Source of the DNA: Alphaproteobacteria bacterium
GTDB lineage: Bacteria; Pseudomonadota; Alphaproteobacteria; Sphingomonadales; Sphingomonadaceae
Direction of reading: 5' to 3'
Assembly: GCA_018823325.1 (NCBI GenBank)
Contig: JAHJIJ010000018.1
Coordinates: 62,001-126,000 of the forward strand
DNA length: 64,000 bases
Positions 28,937 to 41,183 of the stretch are shown here, one piece after another. The stretch's first letter is position 1. The number at the start of each line of letters is the position of its first letter. The position numbers and the translations under genes are program-made. The notes beneath the pieces were generated by a model. That model worked only from the letters and a program-made list of their open reading frames with translations, was not told the origin of the DNA and made no database searches.

Positions 28937-29754
28937 GCCGGTGCCACCGATGATTTGAGATACAGAGGTGCGAACGTCTCTTCCTGCCGGATTTCGATGC
29001 GACCAAGCCGCGCCAGCTCGAGCGCTGCCAGAAAGCTGCTGGCAAGAGCCGACCGGCGGAGCTGCGGATCGGCTGTATCGGGCAGGAACCGGCCCAGTTC
29101 GGCCCAATCCAGTTCCATGCCGAGCAATCGGGAGACTCGCTCGATCGCTTCATCGAGCGTCATGACAGCCCGGCGATGAACGATGTGGATACGCGGTGCC
29201 GTGCGGGCCTTCAGCTGGCCGTACGCCTGAATGAGATCGAACAGGCTCGCCTGCCAAATGATGGATCGCGGTCGATGCAATCCTTCCGGAGCGGGCCTCA
29301 CGAACACATCGCGACCGAGCCTGTCTCGCGCCATCAGCCGGGCGCCCGCCTCGCGCATGGCTTCCAGCCGCTGCAGGCGCAGATGCAGGCGCAAGGCCAG
29401 TTCTTCGGGCGAAGGGTCGGGTTGCGCTTCCTTCGGAAGCAGCAGGCCCGACTTCAGATAGGCCAGCCAGGCCGCCATCACCAGATAATCGGCGGCCAGC
29501 TCCAGCCTCAGCTCCGCTGCTTCCTCGATGAAGCGCAGATACTGCTCGACAAGGGCGAGGATGGAAATTTCACGCAGATCGACTTTCTGTGTGCGGGCGA
29601 GAGCGAGCAGGAGGTCAAGTGGACCTTCCCAGCTTTCGACTGACACGTTGAGCACCGCATCGCCCGGCAGACGCCGGACGGGCTCCATCCACTCGCCTTC
29701 GGCCGCGCCGGCAGACATCCCGTCAGACAGATTGCCGGGCGCCTCCTGGGTCAT
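28933..29754 (-). CDS. scpA: Segregation and condensation protein A
   Basis: Kleisin that bridges SMC heads. The 273-aa product shows the N-terminal kleisin motif SWEGPLDLLLALARTQKVDL, ILALVEQYLRFI, and the C-terminal winged-helix end FLAALELARLGRIEIRQEETFAPLYL. The ATG at 29754 overlaps the nagZ stop (ATGA); a longer frame to 29811 lies within nagZ. Confidence 0.94.
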   Translation of the reverse strand: MTQEAPGNLSDGMSAGAAEGEWMEPVRRLPGDAVLNVSVESWEGPLDLLLALARTQKVDLREISILALVEQYLRFIEEAAELRLELAADYLVMAAWLAYLKSGLLLPKEAQPDPSPEELALRLHLRLQRLEAMREAGARLMARDRLGRDVFVRPAPEGLHRPRSIIWQASLFDLIQAYGQLKARTAPRIHIVHRRAVMTLDEAIERVSRLLGMELDWAELGRFLPDTADPQLRRSALASSFLAALELARLGRIEIRQEETFAPLYLKSSVAPA

Positions 29755-30767
29755 GCCAGGACTTTCGCCAGCAGGGCATCGCGTGTCGCCATTGCCCGTT
29801 CCCCAGACCATTCGGAATCGGGGCCGGCCTCGATGCTCTTCATGGCCCGATCCAGTCGCGCGCGCGCGACATCGCTCATGTCCTGCAGGCGCGCCGCGAT
29901 GGCGGTCATTTCATCCATCCGGCCCCAGCAATTAAGCGCCAAGTCACAACCGGCGGCCACGACGGCCTCTGCGAGTTCATCCGCCGGACCATTGAGAGCC
30001 TTCATGTCGAGATCGTCGGACATGAGCAGACCGTCAAAGCCGATCCCTTCCCGGATGATCTCACCAATCACGCGGGGTGAGAGACTGGCGGGCCGTTCCG
30101 CATCCCAGGCCGTGTACACGATATGCGCGGTCATCCCTACCGGTGCGTCGCGCAACGCACGGAAGGGCGCCAGGTCGCGCTCCAAGTCCCAACTGCTTGC
30201 CGAGACAGTCGGCAAAGCAAGATGACTGTCGACAAGCGCACGACCATGGCCCGGCATATGCTTGACGATGCCGACCACCGCGCTGCTCCGCAGGCCTTCC
30301 AGCGTGGCGCGACCCAGCGCGGCCACGCGCATCGGCTCCTCCCCGAACGAGCGATCGCCCACAATGTCGCTTGCACCGGCATAGCGCAGATCGAGGACCG
30401 GCGCGGCATTGGCGGTGATGCCCACTTCAGCGAGCATACTGCCGAGCAGGCGCGCATTGCAGCGTGCTGCCTCGATCGCGCTCGACGGGGCGACTTCGTA
30501 GAGCGCGTCGAACCGGGCGGCAGGCGGACATTCCGGCCATTCGGGCGGACGCATCCGCGCCACGCGCCCGCCTTCCTGATCGATCATAATGAAGAGATCG
30601 TCGCGACCGGCAAGGTCGCGCAGATCGTCGGTGAGCGCCCGGAGCTGAGCGCGATCCCTGATATTGCGCCCGAAGAGGATGTAGCCCGCCGGATCGCAGG
30701 CCTGAAACAGGGCGCGCTCCTCGGCGCTCACGCGCTCGCCGGCAAGGCCGAAGATGACGGGCTTCAT
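29751..30767 (-). CDS. nagZ: Beta-N-acetylhexosaminidase NagZ
   Basis: GH3 glycosidase that removes GlcNAc from anhydro-muropeptides in cytoplasmic wall recycling. The 338-aa product has no signal peptide, shows IMIDQEGGRVARM, and the catalytic loop KHMPGHGRALVDSH, which holds the His-Asp pair of NagZ. The nucleophile region is LLMSDDLDMKA. It lies 40 bases downstream of a SPOR-domain gene and overlaps scpA by ATGA. Muropeptides released by NagZ can signal beta-lactamase induction in some species; nothing here shows that. Confidence 0.93.
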   Translation of the reverse strand: MKPVIFGLAGERVSAEERALFQACDPAGYILFGRNIRDRAQLRALTDDLRDLAGRDDLFIMIDQEGGRVARMRPPEWPECPPAARFDALYEVAPSSAIEAARCNARLLGSMLAEVGITANAAPVLDLRYAGASDIVGDRSFGEEPMRVAALGRATLEGLRSSAVVGIVKHMPGHGRALVDSHLALPTVSASSWDLERDLAPFRALRDAPVGMTAHIVYTAWDAERPASLSPRVIGEIIREGIGFDGLLMSDDLDMKALNGPADELAEAVVAAGCDLALNCWGRMDEMTAIAARLQDMSDVARARLDRAMKSIEAGPDSEWSGERAMATRDALLAKVLA

Positions 30768-30807
30768 CGCGCCATCTCGACGGGGCGCGTCGCTCGGCGC
30801 GCCCGGC

Positions 30808-31572
30808 TCAGCGGACCACTATGCAATTTTCGCCCGCCACGCGCAGCCGTCCGCAGGTCTCGGTCGCCGCGGCCTGCGATGCCACGCCCACGCGCAAGCG
30901 ATAGAGCGTGCGTCCGCCCGTTTCGACAGGCTCGACGCTGTGATCGAGCGGGGCGAGGTAATCGAAGCGGCTGGAATGCTTCTTCCAGACCTCTTCGGCA
31001 ATCGCACGAGACGCGAATGCGCCAAGTTGCACGCGCGGCCCGGTCAGCGTTCCGTTGTCTTTCTCCGGCGGCGCTGCGGCCACGGCGGGGCGGGTTGCAG
31101 GTCCGGTTCGCACCGGGGCGCTGACCGAAGGCTTCGTCGCCGGCTTGGACGCCGGGACGGCGAGCGCTGGAGCGGTGGGCTCGACTGCGGGCCGCAAGTC
31201 CGTCCGCGGCGCCTCGGGCACCCGGCTGGCATCGATGCGGCCAGACGCTTCCTGCCCCTCGCTCGCGGCGAAGGCCTCGTCCCCCTCCCCTTCGAAGGTG
31301 CGCGCGTCGGAAGCGTTGGCGGGGATCTTGTAATTCTTGCTCTCGGCGGCGATCAGCGGCGCATCGCCGTCAGAGCCGGTGCGATCACGGTTGTTGAGCC
31401 AATAGCCGCCCGTCACGATCACGCCCAGAAGCACAAGGCCCAGAACCACCAGACCGACGATCCTGAGCGGCGAAACGGACTCGGGCTCTTCCTCGATACC
31501 AGCGGGTTCCAGCCAGGGCAGCCGGTCCTCGTCATCCAGATTGAGACCGTTGCTCTGTTCCCCGACTGACAT
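30808..31572 (-). CDS. SPOR domain-containing single-pass membrane protein
   Basis: Probable cell-division or wall-binding protein. The 254-aa product has an acidic cytoplasmic N-terminus, one membrane helix near residues 38-60 (VGLVVLGLVLLGVIVTGGYW), an Ala/Pro/Thr-rich periplasmic linker and a C-terminal SPOR domain (RVQLGAFASRAIAEEVWKKH to the end). The ATG overlaps the argS stop as TGATG. The order argS-SPOR-nagZ-scpAB is common in alphaproteobacteria. It resembles FtsN in topology, but no FtsN-specific essential motif can be pointed to. Confidence 0.85.
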   Translation of the reverse strand: MSVGEQSNGLNLDDEDRLPWLEPAGIEEEPESVSPLRIVGLVVLGLVLLGVIVTGGYWLNNRDRTGSDGDAPLIAAESKNYKIPANASDARTFEGEGDEAFAASEGQEASGRIDASRVPEAPRTDLRPAVEPTAPALAVPASKPATKPSVSAPVRTGPATRPAVAAAPPEKDNGTLTGPRVQLGAFASRAIAEEVWKKHSSRFDYLAPLDHSVEPVETGGRTLYRLRVGVASQAAATETCGRLRVAGENCIVVR

Positions 31573-33302
31573 CAGTTCATCTCCTCAAGCGCCTTCACTC
31601 CCATCAAGGCGAGGCCGTTCCTGATAACCTGCCCGATTCCGGCGCTCAAGTGCAGTCGCGCGGCGGTCAGTGCAGGATCGCCTGCGACGATGACGCGGCG
31701 CTCGGGCTGATCATTGCCCAGGTTCCACCAGCCGTGGAAGCTCGCGGCGAGATCATAGAGATAGAAAGCGATCCGGTGCGGCTCGCGCGCATTGGCGGCG
31801 GCCTCGACAACGCGGGGGAATGTCGCCAGCTGCTTGACGAGATCCAGCTCCTCCGGGCCGAACAGCGTGCTGTCCACGGCCGGCAAACCATCCGGGAACG
31901 TCTCCTGCACGCGGCGCCCGAGCGAGGCGATGCGCGCATGGGCGTATTGCACGTAGAAGACCGGATTGTCCTTGCTCGCCTCGACTACCTTCGCAAAGTC
32001 GAAATCCATCTGCGCATCGGCCTTGCGGGTGAGCATGGTGAAGCGCACGACATCCTTGCCGACCTCGTTCACCACATCGGCGAGCGTCACGAAATTGCCG
32101 GCACGCTTGCTCATCTTCACCGGCTCGCCATCGCGCAGCAGACGCACCATCTGGACGAGCTTGACGTCGAAGCGGACCTTGCCCTCGGTCAGCGCGGCCA
32201 CGGCGGCCTGAATGCGCTTCACCGTACCCGCATGATCGGCACCCCAGATATCGATAAGCTGATCGGCGGTCTGGGCCTTCTGGAAATGATAGGCCATGTC
32301 GGCGCCGAAATAGGTCCAGCTTCCGTTGGACTTCTTGATCGGTCGATCCTGATCGTCGCCGAACTTGGTCGAGCGGAACAGCGGCAGTTCGACCGGCTCC
32401 CAATCCTCGGGCGTCTCGCCCTTGGGGGCTTCCAGCACGCCGTCATAGACCAGATCGTGCTCGCGCAGCCATTGCTCGGCCTCCTCGGGCTTGCCCGCAG
32501 CCTGCAAGGCGGCCTCGGACGAGAAGACGTCATGGTGAATGCCGAGCAGCGCCAGATCGGCCCGGATCATGTCCATCATCTGCGCCACCGCGGTCTCGCG
32601 GAAGAGGGCGAGCCACTCGTTCTCCGGCGCATCGACGAAGCGGCTGCCATAATGCGTCGCCAACTGATGCCCCACCGGCACGAGATAGGCACCGGGATAC
32701 AGCCCCTCCGGCACCTCGCCGACTTCCTCGCCCAGCGCCTCGCGATAGCGGAGGTGGACGGAGCGGGCGAGAACATCAACCTGGCCGCCGGCGTCGTTGA
32801 TATAATATTCGCGGGTGACCTGGTGACCGGCGAACTGCAGCAGGCTGGCGAGCGCATCGCCCACCACCGCGCCACGGCAGTGCCCCATGTGCATGGGACC
32901 GGTCGGATTGGCGGAGACGTACTCGATGTTGACGTTGACACCCTCGCCCATGGTCGAGCGACCATAATTTTCGCCTGCTTCGTGGACAGCAGCCAGCTCG
33001 GCTTCCCAGCAGGTGCGCACGAGGCGCAGGTTGATGAAGCCGGGGCCGGCGATCTCGACCGCCTCCACATCTGGCAGGGCGCGCAGCCGGGTGGCGATCA
33101 GTTCGGCAAGGGCGCGCGGGTTGGTGCCGGCGGGCTTGGCGAGCACCATCGCGGCGTTGGTCGCCATGTCACCATGAGCAGGGTCGCGCGGCGGCTCGAC
33201 TGTCACGGCGGCACGGTTGAGGCCGGCGGGCAGTTCGCCGGCCTGCACCATGTCGTTGAGCAGGCCGTCCAGCGCGGCAGCGATTCGGGCGAAGATATTC
33301 AT
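31572..33302 (-). CDS. argS: Arginyl-tRNA synthetase
   Basis: Class I aminoacyl-tRNA synthetase that charges tRNA-Arg. The 576-aa product carries the N-terminal additional domain, the HIGH-type motif HMGH in [24 protein letters not shown] sequence near residue 125, the KMSKS-type motif [12 protein letters not shown] near 400, and the anticodon-binding DALR domain at the C-terminus ([21 protein letters not shown]). Length is normal. First gene of the argS-SPOR-nagZ-scpAB run; 70 bases separate it from the upstream lipoprotein gene. Confidence 0.96.
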   Translation of the reverse strand: MNIFARIAAALDGLLNDMVQAGELPAGLNRAAVTVEPPRDPAHGDMATNAAMVLAKPAGTNPRALAELIATRLRALPDVEAVEIAGPGFINLRLVRTCWEAELAAVHEAGENYGRSTMGEGVNVNIEYVSANPTGPMHMGHCRGAVVGDALASLLQFAGHQVTREYYINDAGGQVDVLARSVHLRYREALGEEVGEVPEGLYPGAYLVPVGHQLATHYGSRFVDAPENEWLALFRETAVAQMMDMIRADLALLGIHHDVFSSEAALQAAGKPEEAEQWLREHDLVYDGVLEAPKGETPEDWEPVELPLFRSTKFGDDQDRPIKKSNGSWTYFGADMAYHFQKAQTADQLIDIWGADHAGTVKRIQAAVAALTEGKVRFDVKLVQMVRLLRDGEPVKMSKRAGNFVTLADVVNEVGKDVVRFTMLTRKADAQMDFDFAKVVEASKDNPVFYVQYAHARIASLGRRVQETFPDGLPAVDSTLFGPEELDLVKQLATFPRVVEAAANAREPHRIAFYLYDLAASFHGWWNLGNDQPERRVIVAGDPALTAARLHLSAGIGQVIRNGLALMGVKALEEMN

Positions 33303-33372
33303 CGGGTCAGCGGTCCTGTCAGCATCGGCGGCGCGGCTGCAGGATGCTGCGGTCGTCCGGCCGCCGGAAAAA

Positions 33373-34026
33373 TCAGCGGGTCACGTTATAGCGGAGCTGG
33401 TCGCTGGTGAGGTTGAACCCCAGGAGCAGCTCGAAACTGCTTCGCTGGATCGCCTCGCGCACTTCCGGGCGGGCCAGCGGATCGAGCGCGGCATCTTCAT
33501 CGCCAGTGCGGCGTGGCCGGGTGATCAGGCGCTCGATCTCGGGCGGCAGGGTCGCGGCCTCGCGATTGATATAGGCCGCAGCACTCCCATCCGCCTCGGC
33601 ACGCAAAGACCCTTGCGCGAAGTTGAGCCGCACCGTGGCGATACGCTTGGCGGTCACCGACGTGCCGCCGCGCACGACGGCAGAAAAGACGGGCAGGTCA
33701 ACCGAGCGGGCCGGGCCGGCATCGCGGCGCACCGCGACGACCTTGTACCCGACCTGCGAATAGATGTCCGCGTCGCCTGTCGTGCAGGTCGGGCGCAAGT
33801 CCGTCAGCGTCGCGACCACGTCGATCGCGTTGGCATCCCGGCTGTCCGCAGGATCGAACAGGGTGATGTCACCGGTATGCGCTGCCACGGCCACGGTCGG
33901 GCAGGCAGTGCGGAACTGGATGATCCCCTGTCCGGCGGAGTCGATGTCGCCGCGCTTCGCGCAGCCGGCCATCAAGGCGACGAGGGCTGCCAGAATGGCG
34001 GGTTTCGATACAGCGGCGATCCGCAC
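33373..34026 (-). CDS. Putative lipoprotein of unknown function
   Basis: The 217-aa product starts [27 protein letters not shown], a lipoprotein signal with the lipobox MAGC. The mature part is beta-rich with no recognised catalytic motif ([20 protein letters not shown], then [13 protein letters not shown]). The start is a GTG at 34026 with GGAG five bases upstream; the longer open frame to 34206 has a non-signal leader. Two cysteine-bearing segments could be disulfide-linked. It lies 70 bases upstream of argS, on the same strand. Similar short lipoproteins may occur next to argS in sphingomonads; function unknown. Confidence 0.7.
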   Translation of the reverse strand: MRIAAVSKPAILAALVALMAGCAKRGDIDSAGQGIIQFRTACPTVAVAAHTGDITLFDPADSRDANAIDVVATLTDLRPTCTTGDADIYSQVGYKVVAVRRDAGPARSVDLPVFSAVVRGGTSVTAKRIATVRLNFAQGSLRAEADGSAAAYINREAATLPPEIERLITRPRRTGDEDAALDPLARPEVREAIQRSSFELLLGFNLTSDQLRYNVTR

Positions 34027-34431
34027 GATGGCTCCAATTCCTTCATACTCGGGCGCGCAGGATCTGTCCCGCGTGCGATCAGGTCCGCGCTTCTTAGTCG
34101 CGCTCCCACGGGCGCGCAACCGAAAGGGCGTATGGCCCGGATGGGGCGTGCGAGACGTCGCGCGGCGCAGATGACCGCAGGATGAACCGCTGTCCTTTGC
34201 ACCCACCGGGGCTGGCCAGAGCGCGGAAGGTTACGAAGGTTACGGGGTAAACAAATTTATTCCCTTCCCTCCAACGCCAATCTTTCCCTCCCGCAACTTG
34301 AAAAATCGACCACGCCATAAGGACTGATTAAGCGCAAATGCTGGCTGTAGGACAGACCCGGCACGCCTTGAGTCCTCGATTGCCCTCTGTTCCGGCTTTC
34401 CCTTGCGCGACCATGCCCCTAATGGGGCTGC

Positions 34432-35415
34432 ATGGATGGATCGACAGACAAGACCGATGCCCCTGCCCCCGGCCAGCGTCCTGCGCTGAGGGTGCTGGTG
34501 GCCGCACCGCGCGGCTTTTGCGCAGGCGTGGACCGGGCGATCATGATCGTGGACCGGGCGCTCGAGAAGTTCGGCGCGCCGGTCTATGTGCGACACGAAA
34601 TCGTCCACAACCGGTTCGTCGTCGATGGACTGCGCGCGAAAGGCGCCGTGTTCGTGGACGAGCTGGATCAGGTGCCCGATGGGCGCCCGGTCGTCTTCTC
34701 GGCCCATGGCGTGCCCAAGGCGGTGCCCGCCAATGCGCAGGCACGGGGCCTCGATTATCTCGATGCGACCTGCCCGCTGGTCTCCAAGGTTCATCGCCAG
34801 GCCGAACGGCAAGTGGAGGCTGGCCGCCACATCCTCTTCATCGGCCATGCCAACCATCCCGAGGTGATCGGCACATTCGGTCAGGTGCCCGACGGCAGCA
34901 TGACGCTGATCGAAACGCAGGAGGACGCCGAAGTCTTCGAGCCTGCCGCGGGGCAGCAGCTTGCCTTTCTCACGCAGACCACGCTCTCGGTGGATGACAC
35001 CGCCGCCATCGTCGCGACGCTCGAACGCCGCTTCCCGGATATCGCCGCGCCCAAGGGCGAGGACATCTGCTACGCTACGTCCAATCGGCAGGCAGCCGCG
35101 AAGGAAATCGCGAGCCGTGCACAAGCGGTGCTGGTGATCGGCGCGCCGAACAGCTCCAATTCCATGCGTCTGGTGGAGGTCGCCGAGCGCAGCGGCGCGC
35201 GCGCCCGGCTGATCCAGACTGCCGACGAGATCGACTTCGATTGGCTGGGCGGCATCGACACGCTGGGGCTGACTGCCGGGGCAAGCGCACCCGAGGTTCT
35301 GGTGCGCGCTGTGATCGACAGGCTGGCGACGCGCTTCGACGTGACCGAAGAGGAAGTTCTGACGACCACCGAGTCGATCACGTTCAAGTTGCCGCGCGGG
35401 CTGGAAGCGGCCTGA
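34432..35415 (+). CDS. ispH: 4-hydroxy-3-methylbut-2-enyl diphosphate reductase
   Basis: Iron-sulfur enzyme of the last step of the MEP isoprenoid pathway, making IPP and DMAPP. The 327-aa product shows the three cluster cysteines in [23 protein letters not shown] and EDICYATSN, plus [11 protein letters not shown] and QTTLSVDDT. The start ATG at 34432 follows a small hairpin (GCCCC-TAAT-GGGGC at about 34416-34429); the SD is weak. It is followed after 4 bases by thrB. Confidence 0.95.
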   Translation: MDGSTDKTDAPAPGQRPALRVLVAAPRGFCAGVDRAIMIVDRALEKFGAPVYVRHEIVHNRFVVDGLRAKGAVFVDELDQVPDGRPVVFSAHGVPKAVPANAQARGLDYLDATCPLVSKVHRQAERQVEAGRHILFIGHANHPEVIGTFGQVPDGSMTLIETQEDAEVFEPAAGQQLAFLTQTTLSVDDTAAIVATLERRFPDIAAPKGEDICYATSNRQAAAKEIASRAQAVLVIGAPNSSNSMRLVEVAERSGARARLIQTADEIDFDWLGGIDTLGLTAGASAPEVLVRAVIDRLATRFDVTEEEVLTTTESITFKLPRGLEAA

Positions 35416-35419
35416 TCGC

Positions 35420-36403
35420 ATGGCTGTCTATACGCAGGTGCCCGCCGAGACGCTGGCCAGGTTTCTCGAGCGCTATGATGTCGGCACGCTGCTTGCCGCA
35501 AAAGGCATCGCCGAGGGCGTGGAGAACAGCAATTATCTGGTCGATACGACCGGCGCGGATGGCAAGGGCGCCCGCTTCATCCTGACGCTCTACGAGAAGC
35601 GCGTGAACGTGGCTGACCTGCCCTTCTTCATGGACTTGCTCGACCATGTCGGCGCGCGCGGGTGCCCCGTGCCGCGGTTCATCCATGATCGCGACGGCGA
35701 GGCTCTGCAGACGCTGTGCGACCGACCCGCAGCCTTGATCGAGTTCCTTACCGGCGTATCGGTGACGCGCCCGACTCCGCCGCAAGCACGATCGGCAGGT
35801 GCGGCGTTGGGGCAATTTCATCGCGCTGCCGAGGACTTCTCGGGCGAGCGCCCGAACACACTGGGGCCGGAAGGCTGGCACCGGCTCGCGAGCGACTGCG
35901 GCGCGGCGCTCGATACCATCCAGCCCGGTCTGGAATATCGGGTGCGCGCAGAGCTTGCCCATCTGGACGCGCACTGGCCGACCGACCTTGCGCGCGGCGT
36001 CATCCATGCGGACCTGTTTCCCGACAATGTGCTGATGCGCGGCGACGAGGTGGGTGGCCTGATCGACTTCTATTTCAGCTGCACGGACATCCGCGCCTAT
36101 GACCTCGCCATCATGCACGGCGCATGGTGCTTCACGCCGGACGGCGCCGACTTCGACGCCAATGTCGCGCTTGCGCTGATCGAGGGATATCGGGCCGCGC
36201 ACGGTCTGACGGCGGCGGAATATGCGGCGCTGCCCACGCTCGCGCGCGGCGCGGCGCTGCGCTTCCTGCTGACCCGCGCCTATGACTGGATCAACACGCC
36301 AGCCAACGCGCTGGTGACGCGCAAGGACCCGCTCGCCTATCTGCGGCGGCTCGAATTCTACGCCGGAAACAGCGCGACGACGTTGTTCGGCACGGCGCCA
36401 TGA
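35420..36403 (+). CDS. thrB: Homoserine kinase, ThrB2 (aminoglycoside phosphotransferase-like) type
   Basis: Phosphorylates homoserine for threonine synthesis. The 327-aa product belongs to the APH-fold homoserine kinases of alphaproteobacteria and pseudomonads, not the GHMP type of enterics. It shows [11 protein letters not shown] near the N-terminus, the catalytic loop [13 protein letters not shown] near residue 195 and the metal-binding [19 protein letters not shown]. It overlaps rnhA by ATGA and follows ispH by 4 bases; ispH-thrB-rnhA is a common alphaproteobacterial arrangement. Confidence 0.92.
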   Translation: MAVYTQVPAETLARFLERYDVGTLLAAKGIAEGVENSNYLVDTTGADGKGARFILTLYEKRVNVADLPFFMDLLDHVGARGCPVPRFIHDRDGEALQTLCDRPAALIEFLTGVSVTRPTPPQARSAGAALGQFHRAAEDFSGERPNTLGPEGWHRLASDCGAALDTIQPGLEYRVRAELAHLDAHWPTDLARGVIHADLFPDNVLMRGDEVGGLIDFYFSCTDIRAYDLAIMHGAWCFTPDGADFDANVALALIEGYRAAHGLTAAEYAALPTLARGAALRFLLTRAYDWINTPANALVTRKDPLAYLRRLEFYAGNSATTLFGTAP

Positions 36404-36861
36404 ACACCGTTCATATGTTTACCGACGGCGCCTGCAAGGGCAATCCGGGGCCGGGCGGCTGGGGAGTCGTGCTGCGCTTCAATGCCCAGGAAAAGGAGCT
36501 TTCCGGCGGCGAGGCACATACGACCAACAACCGCATGGAGCTGATGGCGGCGATTGCGGGGCTGAGGGCGCTCAAGCGGCCCTGTCATGTCATCCTCTCC
36601 ACCGACAGCAATTATGTGAAGGACGGCATCACCCGCTGGATTCACGGCTGGCAGAAGAATGGCTGGCGCACCGCCGACAAGAAGCCGGTGAAGAACGCCG
36701 ATCTCTGGCAGGACCTGCTCGCTGCCGTCGCGCCGCACCGCATCGACTGGCAATGGGTGAAGGGCCATTCCGGCCATCCCGAGAACGAGCGCGCCGACCG
36801 GCTGGCGAGCGACGCGGCGGAACGGGCGAGAACTCTTCCCACCACCACCACCGCAGTCTGA
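36400..36861 (+). CDS. rnhA: Ribonuclease HI
   Basis: Degrades the RNA strand of RNA-DNA hybrids, helping remove primers and R-loops. The 153-aa product has all four catalytic acidic residues in their motifs: [32 protein letters not shown] and [14 protein letters not shown]. Length matches E. coli RNase HI. It overlaps thrB (ATGA). About 97 bases separate it from the next small gene, which has its own stress promoter. Confidence 0.97.
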   Translation: MNTVHMFTDGACKGNPGPGGWGVVLRFNAQEKELSGGEAHTTNNRMELMAAIAGLRALKRPCHVILSTDSNYVKDGITRWIHGWQKNGWRTADKKPVKNADLWQDLLAAVAPHRIDWQWVKGHSGHPENERADRLASDAAERARTLPTTTTAV

Positions 36862-36908
36862 ACGCGTAAAAACTGCCCCTGATCGGGACTCACTTTCGGG
36901 CAATTTCA

Positions 36909-36934
36909 GGAACGACGGCGAAGAGTCGCGCGTT
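36909..36934 (+). promoter_or_regulatory. EcfG (general stress sigma factor) promoter
   Basis: GGAAC at 36909-36913, a 17-base spacer, then CGTT at 36931-36934. This is an exact match to the GGAAC-N16/17-CGTT consensus of the alphaproteobacterial EcfG sigma factor, established in Sphingomonas and Methylobacterium. Transcription would begin around 36941, giving a leader of about 18 bases containing AAGGAG before the 47-aa gene. No other exact match was noticed in the intergenic regions I checked by eye. Confidence 0.7.
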
Positions 36935-36958
36935 GAGACTGATGAAAGGAGTCTCCAC

Positions 36959-37102
36959 ATGGATGAAGAGGTTCACAAGAACACCGAGGAAGCCCGTTCA
37001 GGCTCCACCCCCCACATCGTGCGCTATGTGCTGAGCATCTCGCTCGTGCTTGCGGTGGTCGTGATGGGGTTTGTGCTGTTCTGGGGTTCGACCCAGAGCT
37101 GA
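36959..37102 (+). CDS. 47-aa single-pass membrane protein
   Basis: A short gene with strong support: ATG at 36959 with AAGGAG seven bases upstream and an EcfG promoter immediately before it. The product has a polar acidic N-terminus (MDEEVHKNTEEARSG), one membrane helix (about residues 20-43, VRYVLSISLVLAVVVMGFVL) and a short tail WGSTQS. No known domain is recognised. The predicted regulation points to a role in general stress, perhaps at the membrane; this is inference. It is downstream of rnhA and convergent with argG. Confidence 0.75.
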   Translation: MDEEVHKNTEEARSGSTPHIVRYVLSISLVLAVVVMGFVLFWGSTQS

Positions 37103-37147
37103 GCGGCCTCCTGTTCGTGGGCCGGTGTTTGACCGGCGCCACGCGCA

Positions 37148-38365
37148 TCAGATATCCCGGCGCCCAAGAAGCCGCAGCCGCAGGGCGTTGAGCTTGATGA
37201 ACCCGGCGGCATCGCGCTGATCATAAGCGCCCGCATCATCCTCGAACGTGACGACCTTCTCACTGTAGAGCGAATTTGGCGACTTGCGCCCGACCACGAT
37301 GCAGCTCCCCTTGTAGAGCTTGAGCCGGACCGTGCCGGAAACCTTCTGCTGGCTGTGATCGATGGCGGCCTGCAGCATCTCGCGCTCGGGCGAGAACCAG
37401 AAGCCGTTATAGACCAGCTCCGCATAACGCGGCGCCAGCTCATCCTTGAGATGCGCGGCACCGCGATCGAGCGTGAGCTGCTCGATGCCGCGATGGGCCA
37501 GTGCGTAGATCGTGCCGCCGGGCGTCTCATACATGCCGCGCGATTTCATGCCGACGAAGCGGTTCTCGACCAGGTCGAGCCGGCCAATGCCATGCTTGCG
37601 GCCCAGCTCGTTGAGCGCTTCCAGCAGCGTGGCCGGGCTCATCGCCTGGCCATTGAGCGCCGTGCCGTCACCCTTCTCGAAATCGACCGTGATATATTCC
37701 GGCGTATCCGGCGCGTCCTCGGGATTGACGGTGCGCGAATAGACATAGTCCGGCACCTCCTCCCACGGATCTTCCAGCACTTTGCCTTCCGAGGACGTGT
37801 GCAGCATGTTGGCATCGGTCGAGAAGGGCGCCTCGCCGCGCTTGTCCTTGGGCACCATGATCTGGTGCTGCTCGGCCCACTCAATGAGCTTGGTGCGCGA
37901 GGTCAGATCCCATTCGCGCCAGGGCGCGATCACCTTGATGTCCGGCTGGAGCGCGTAATAGCCGAGCTCGAAGCGGACCTGATCATTGCCCTTGCCGGTG
38001 GCGCCATGGGACACGGCGTCGGCACCGACCATCTTCGCAATCTCGATCTGGCGCTTGGCGATGAGCGGACGCGCGATGGACGTACCGAGCAGGTAAAGCC
38101 CCTCATACAACGCATTGGCGCGCATCATCGGGAAGACATAATCGCGAACGAACTCTTCGCGCAGATCATCGATGAAGATGTGCTCGGGCTTCACGCCGGC
38201 GTTGAGCGCCTTCTGGCGGGCCGGTTCAAGCTCCTCGCCCTGCCCCAGATCAGCCGTGAACGTGACGACCTCGCAGCCATAATGGATCTGCAGCCACTTG
38301 AGGATGACGCTGGTATCGAGGCCGCCGGAATAGGCGAGAACAACGCGCTTGATCGTGTCGGACAT
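37148..38365 (-). CDS. argG: Argininosuccinate synthase
   Basis: Joins citrulline and aspartate using ATP in arginine synthesis. The 405-aa product shows the N-terminal ATP pyrophosphatase motif [32 protein letters not shown] near residue 115 and the aspartate/citrulline-binding [18 protein letters not shown]. Length is normal. Convergent with the 47-aa gene. No ARG operator could be defined by eye in the gap upstream. Confidence 0.96.
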   Translation of the reverse strand: MSDTIKRVVLAYSGGLDTSVILKWLQIHYGCEVVTFTADLGQGEELEPARQKALNAGVKPEHIFIDDLREEFVRDYVFPMMRANALYEGLYLLGTSIARPLIAKRQIEIAKMVGADAVSHGATGKGNDQVRFELGYYALQPDIKVIAPWREWDLTSRTKLIEWAEQHQIMVPKDKRGEAPFSTDANMLHTSSEGKVLEDPWEEVPDYVYSRTVNPEDAPDTPEYITVDFEKGDGTALNGQAMSPATLLEALNELGRKHGIGRLDLVENRFVGMKSRGMYETPGGTIYALAHRGIEQLTLDRGAAHLKDELAPRYAELVYNGFWFSPEREMLQAAIDHSQQKVSGTVRLKLYKGSCIVVGRKSPNSLYSEKVVTFEDDAGAYDQRDAAGFIKLNALRLRLLGRRDI

Positions 38366-38779
38366 GGCGACGAGGGTCTTTCGAACTGGAGGTCGATGAT
38401 CAGGCGGGTCGCCTATCAGCGTCGCTCAAATCGCGCAACCTGTGAGGGAGGCGCAAGCCGGCTGAGCCGCGCGTCGTCCATGGTACCAAGCGTTATCATA
38501 CGCGCCGCTCATCGCCTTGGTCGATCAAAGTTACGACTTTAATCGATTTCAACTCATTAGCTGGTTGCGATATAAAACCCCTACTCCCTGAAACGCGGCC
38601 ATTGCGTTGCGTTTAAGGCTCGCCGGCTCCCCCACGGCCGCCCGAGCCCTGCTGCCCCGGCTCCTCCCTCCCAGCCGGGGCAGCTTCGTATCCGCGACAG
38701 TCCGTAGTCGCGACGAGGGCGCTTTCAATCACATCTCACATTTTGCGATCGGCCCGACGCGGCAGAGCGCGCAAAAATC
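38366..38779. other. Long intergenic region argG-katG; no protein gene, candidate sRNA in middle
   Basis: About 414 bases with no convincing coding frame; the 108-aa plus-strand frame starting at 38607 has no ribosome site or protein-like composition and runs into katG. The first ~150 bases probably hold the argG promoter on the minus strand. The middle contains an A/T-rich promoter-like patch and two hairpins that look like a small RNA on the plus strand (separate entry). The far end abuts the katG terminator. Confidence 0.5.
38583..38690 (+). ncRNA. Candidate small RNA with C-rich anti-Shine-Dalgarno loops
   Basis: A TATAAA at 38571-38576 could be a -10 box, with a weak TTCAAC -35 seventeen bases upstream, placing a start near 38583. 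Downstream lie two hairpins. The first has arms 38617-38622 and 38643-38648 with an inner stem that exposes GCTCCCCCA. The second is a perfect 12-bp stem (38651-38662 with 38673-38684) with loop CCTCCCTCCC. The 5' end also has CTCCC. Loops of this type, complementary to ribosome sites, occur in alphaproteobacterial trans-acting sRNAs (suhB/MmgR and CcsR/cuckoo types). The U-tract after the last stem is poor. Confidence 0.45.
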
Positions 38780-38809
38780 AGCCGCCCGGTCGATAGGGAC
38801 CGGGCGGCT
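38772..38809 (-). terminator. Rho-independent terminator of katG
   Basis: A perfect 12-bp stem (arms 38780-38791 and 38798-38809, 6-base loop) lies 27 bases past the katG stop. On the minus strand it is followed by GATTTTTGC, a short U-tract. This is the clearest intrinsic terminator in the window. Confidence 0.8.
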
Positions 38810-38836
38810 GGCTGAGCAGATCGGGGCGCGATGCGG

Positions 38837-41086
<2,250 letters not shown>

Positions 41087-41183
41087 TCAAGATGCAGCCC
41101 GAAGAGAGTACCGGACATGGCCCCGGCGAGACAGCGATTAAACTCTGTTATTCAAAGCAAGAATTTCGATCAGGCGCGTCCGG

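Noticed and set aside
31650..33410. 586-aa plus-strand open frame
   Set aside because: Mirror of argS, which has full synthetase motifs on the other strand.
34240..35421. 393-aa minus-strand open frame
   Set aside because: Antisense to ispH, whose iron-sulfur cysteines are all present.
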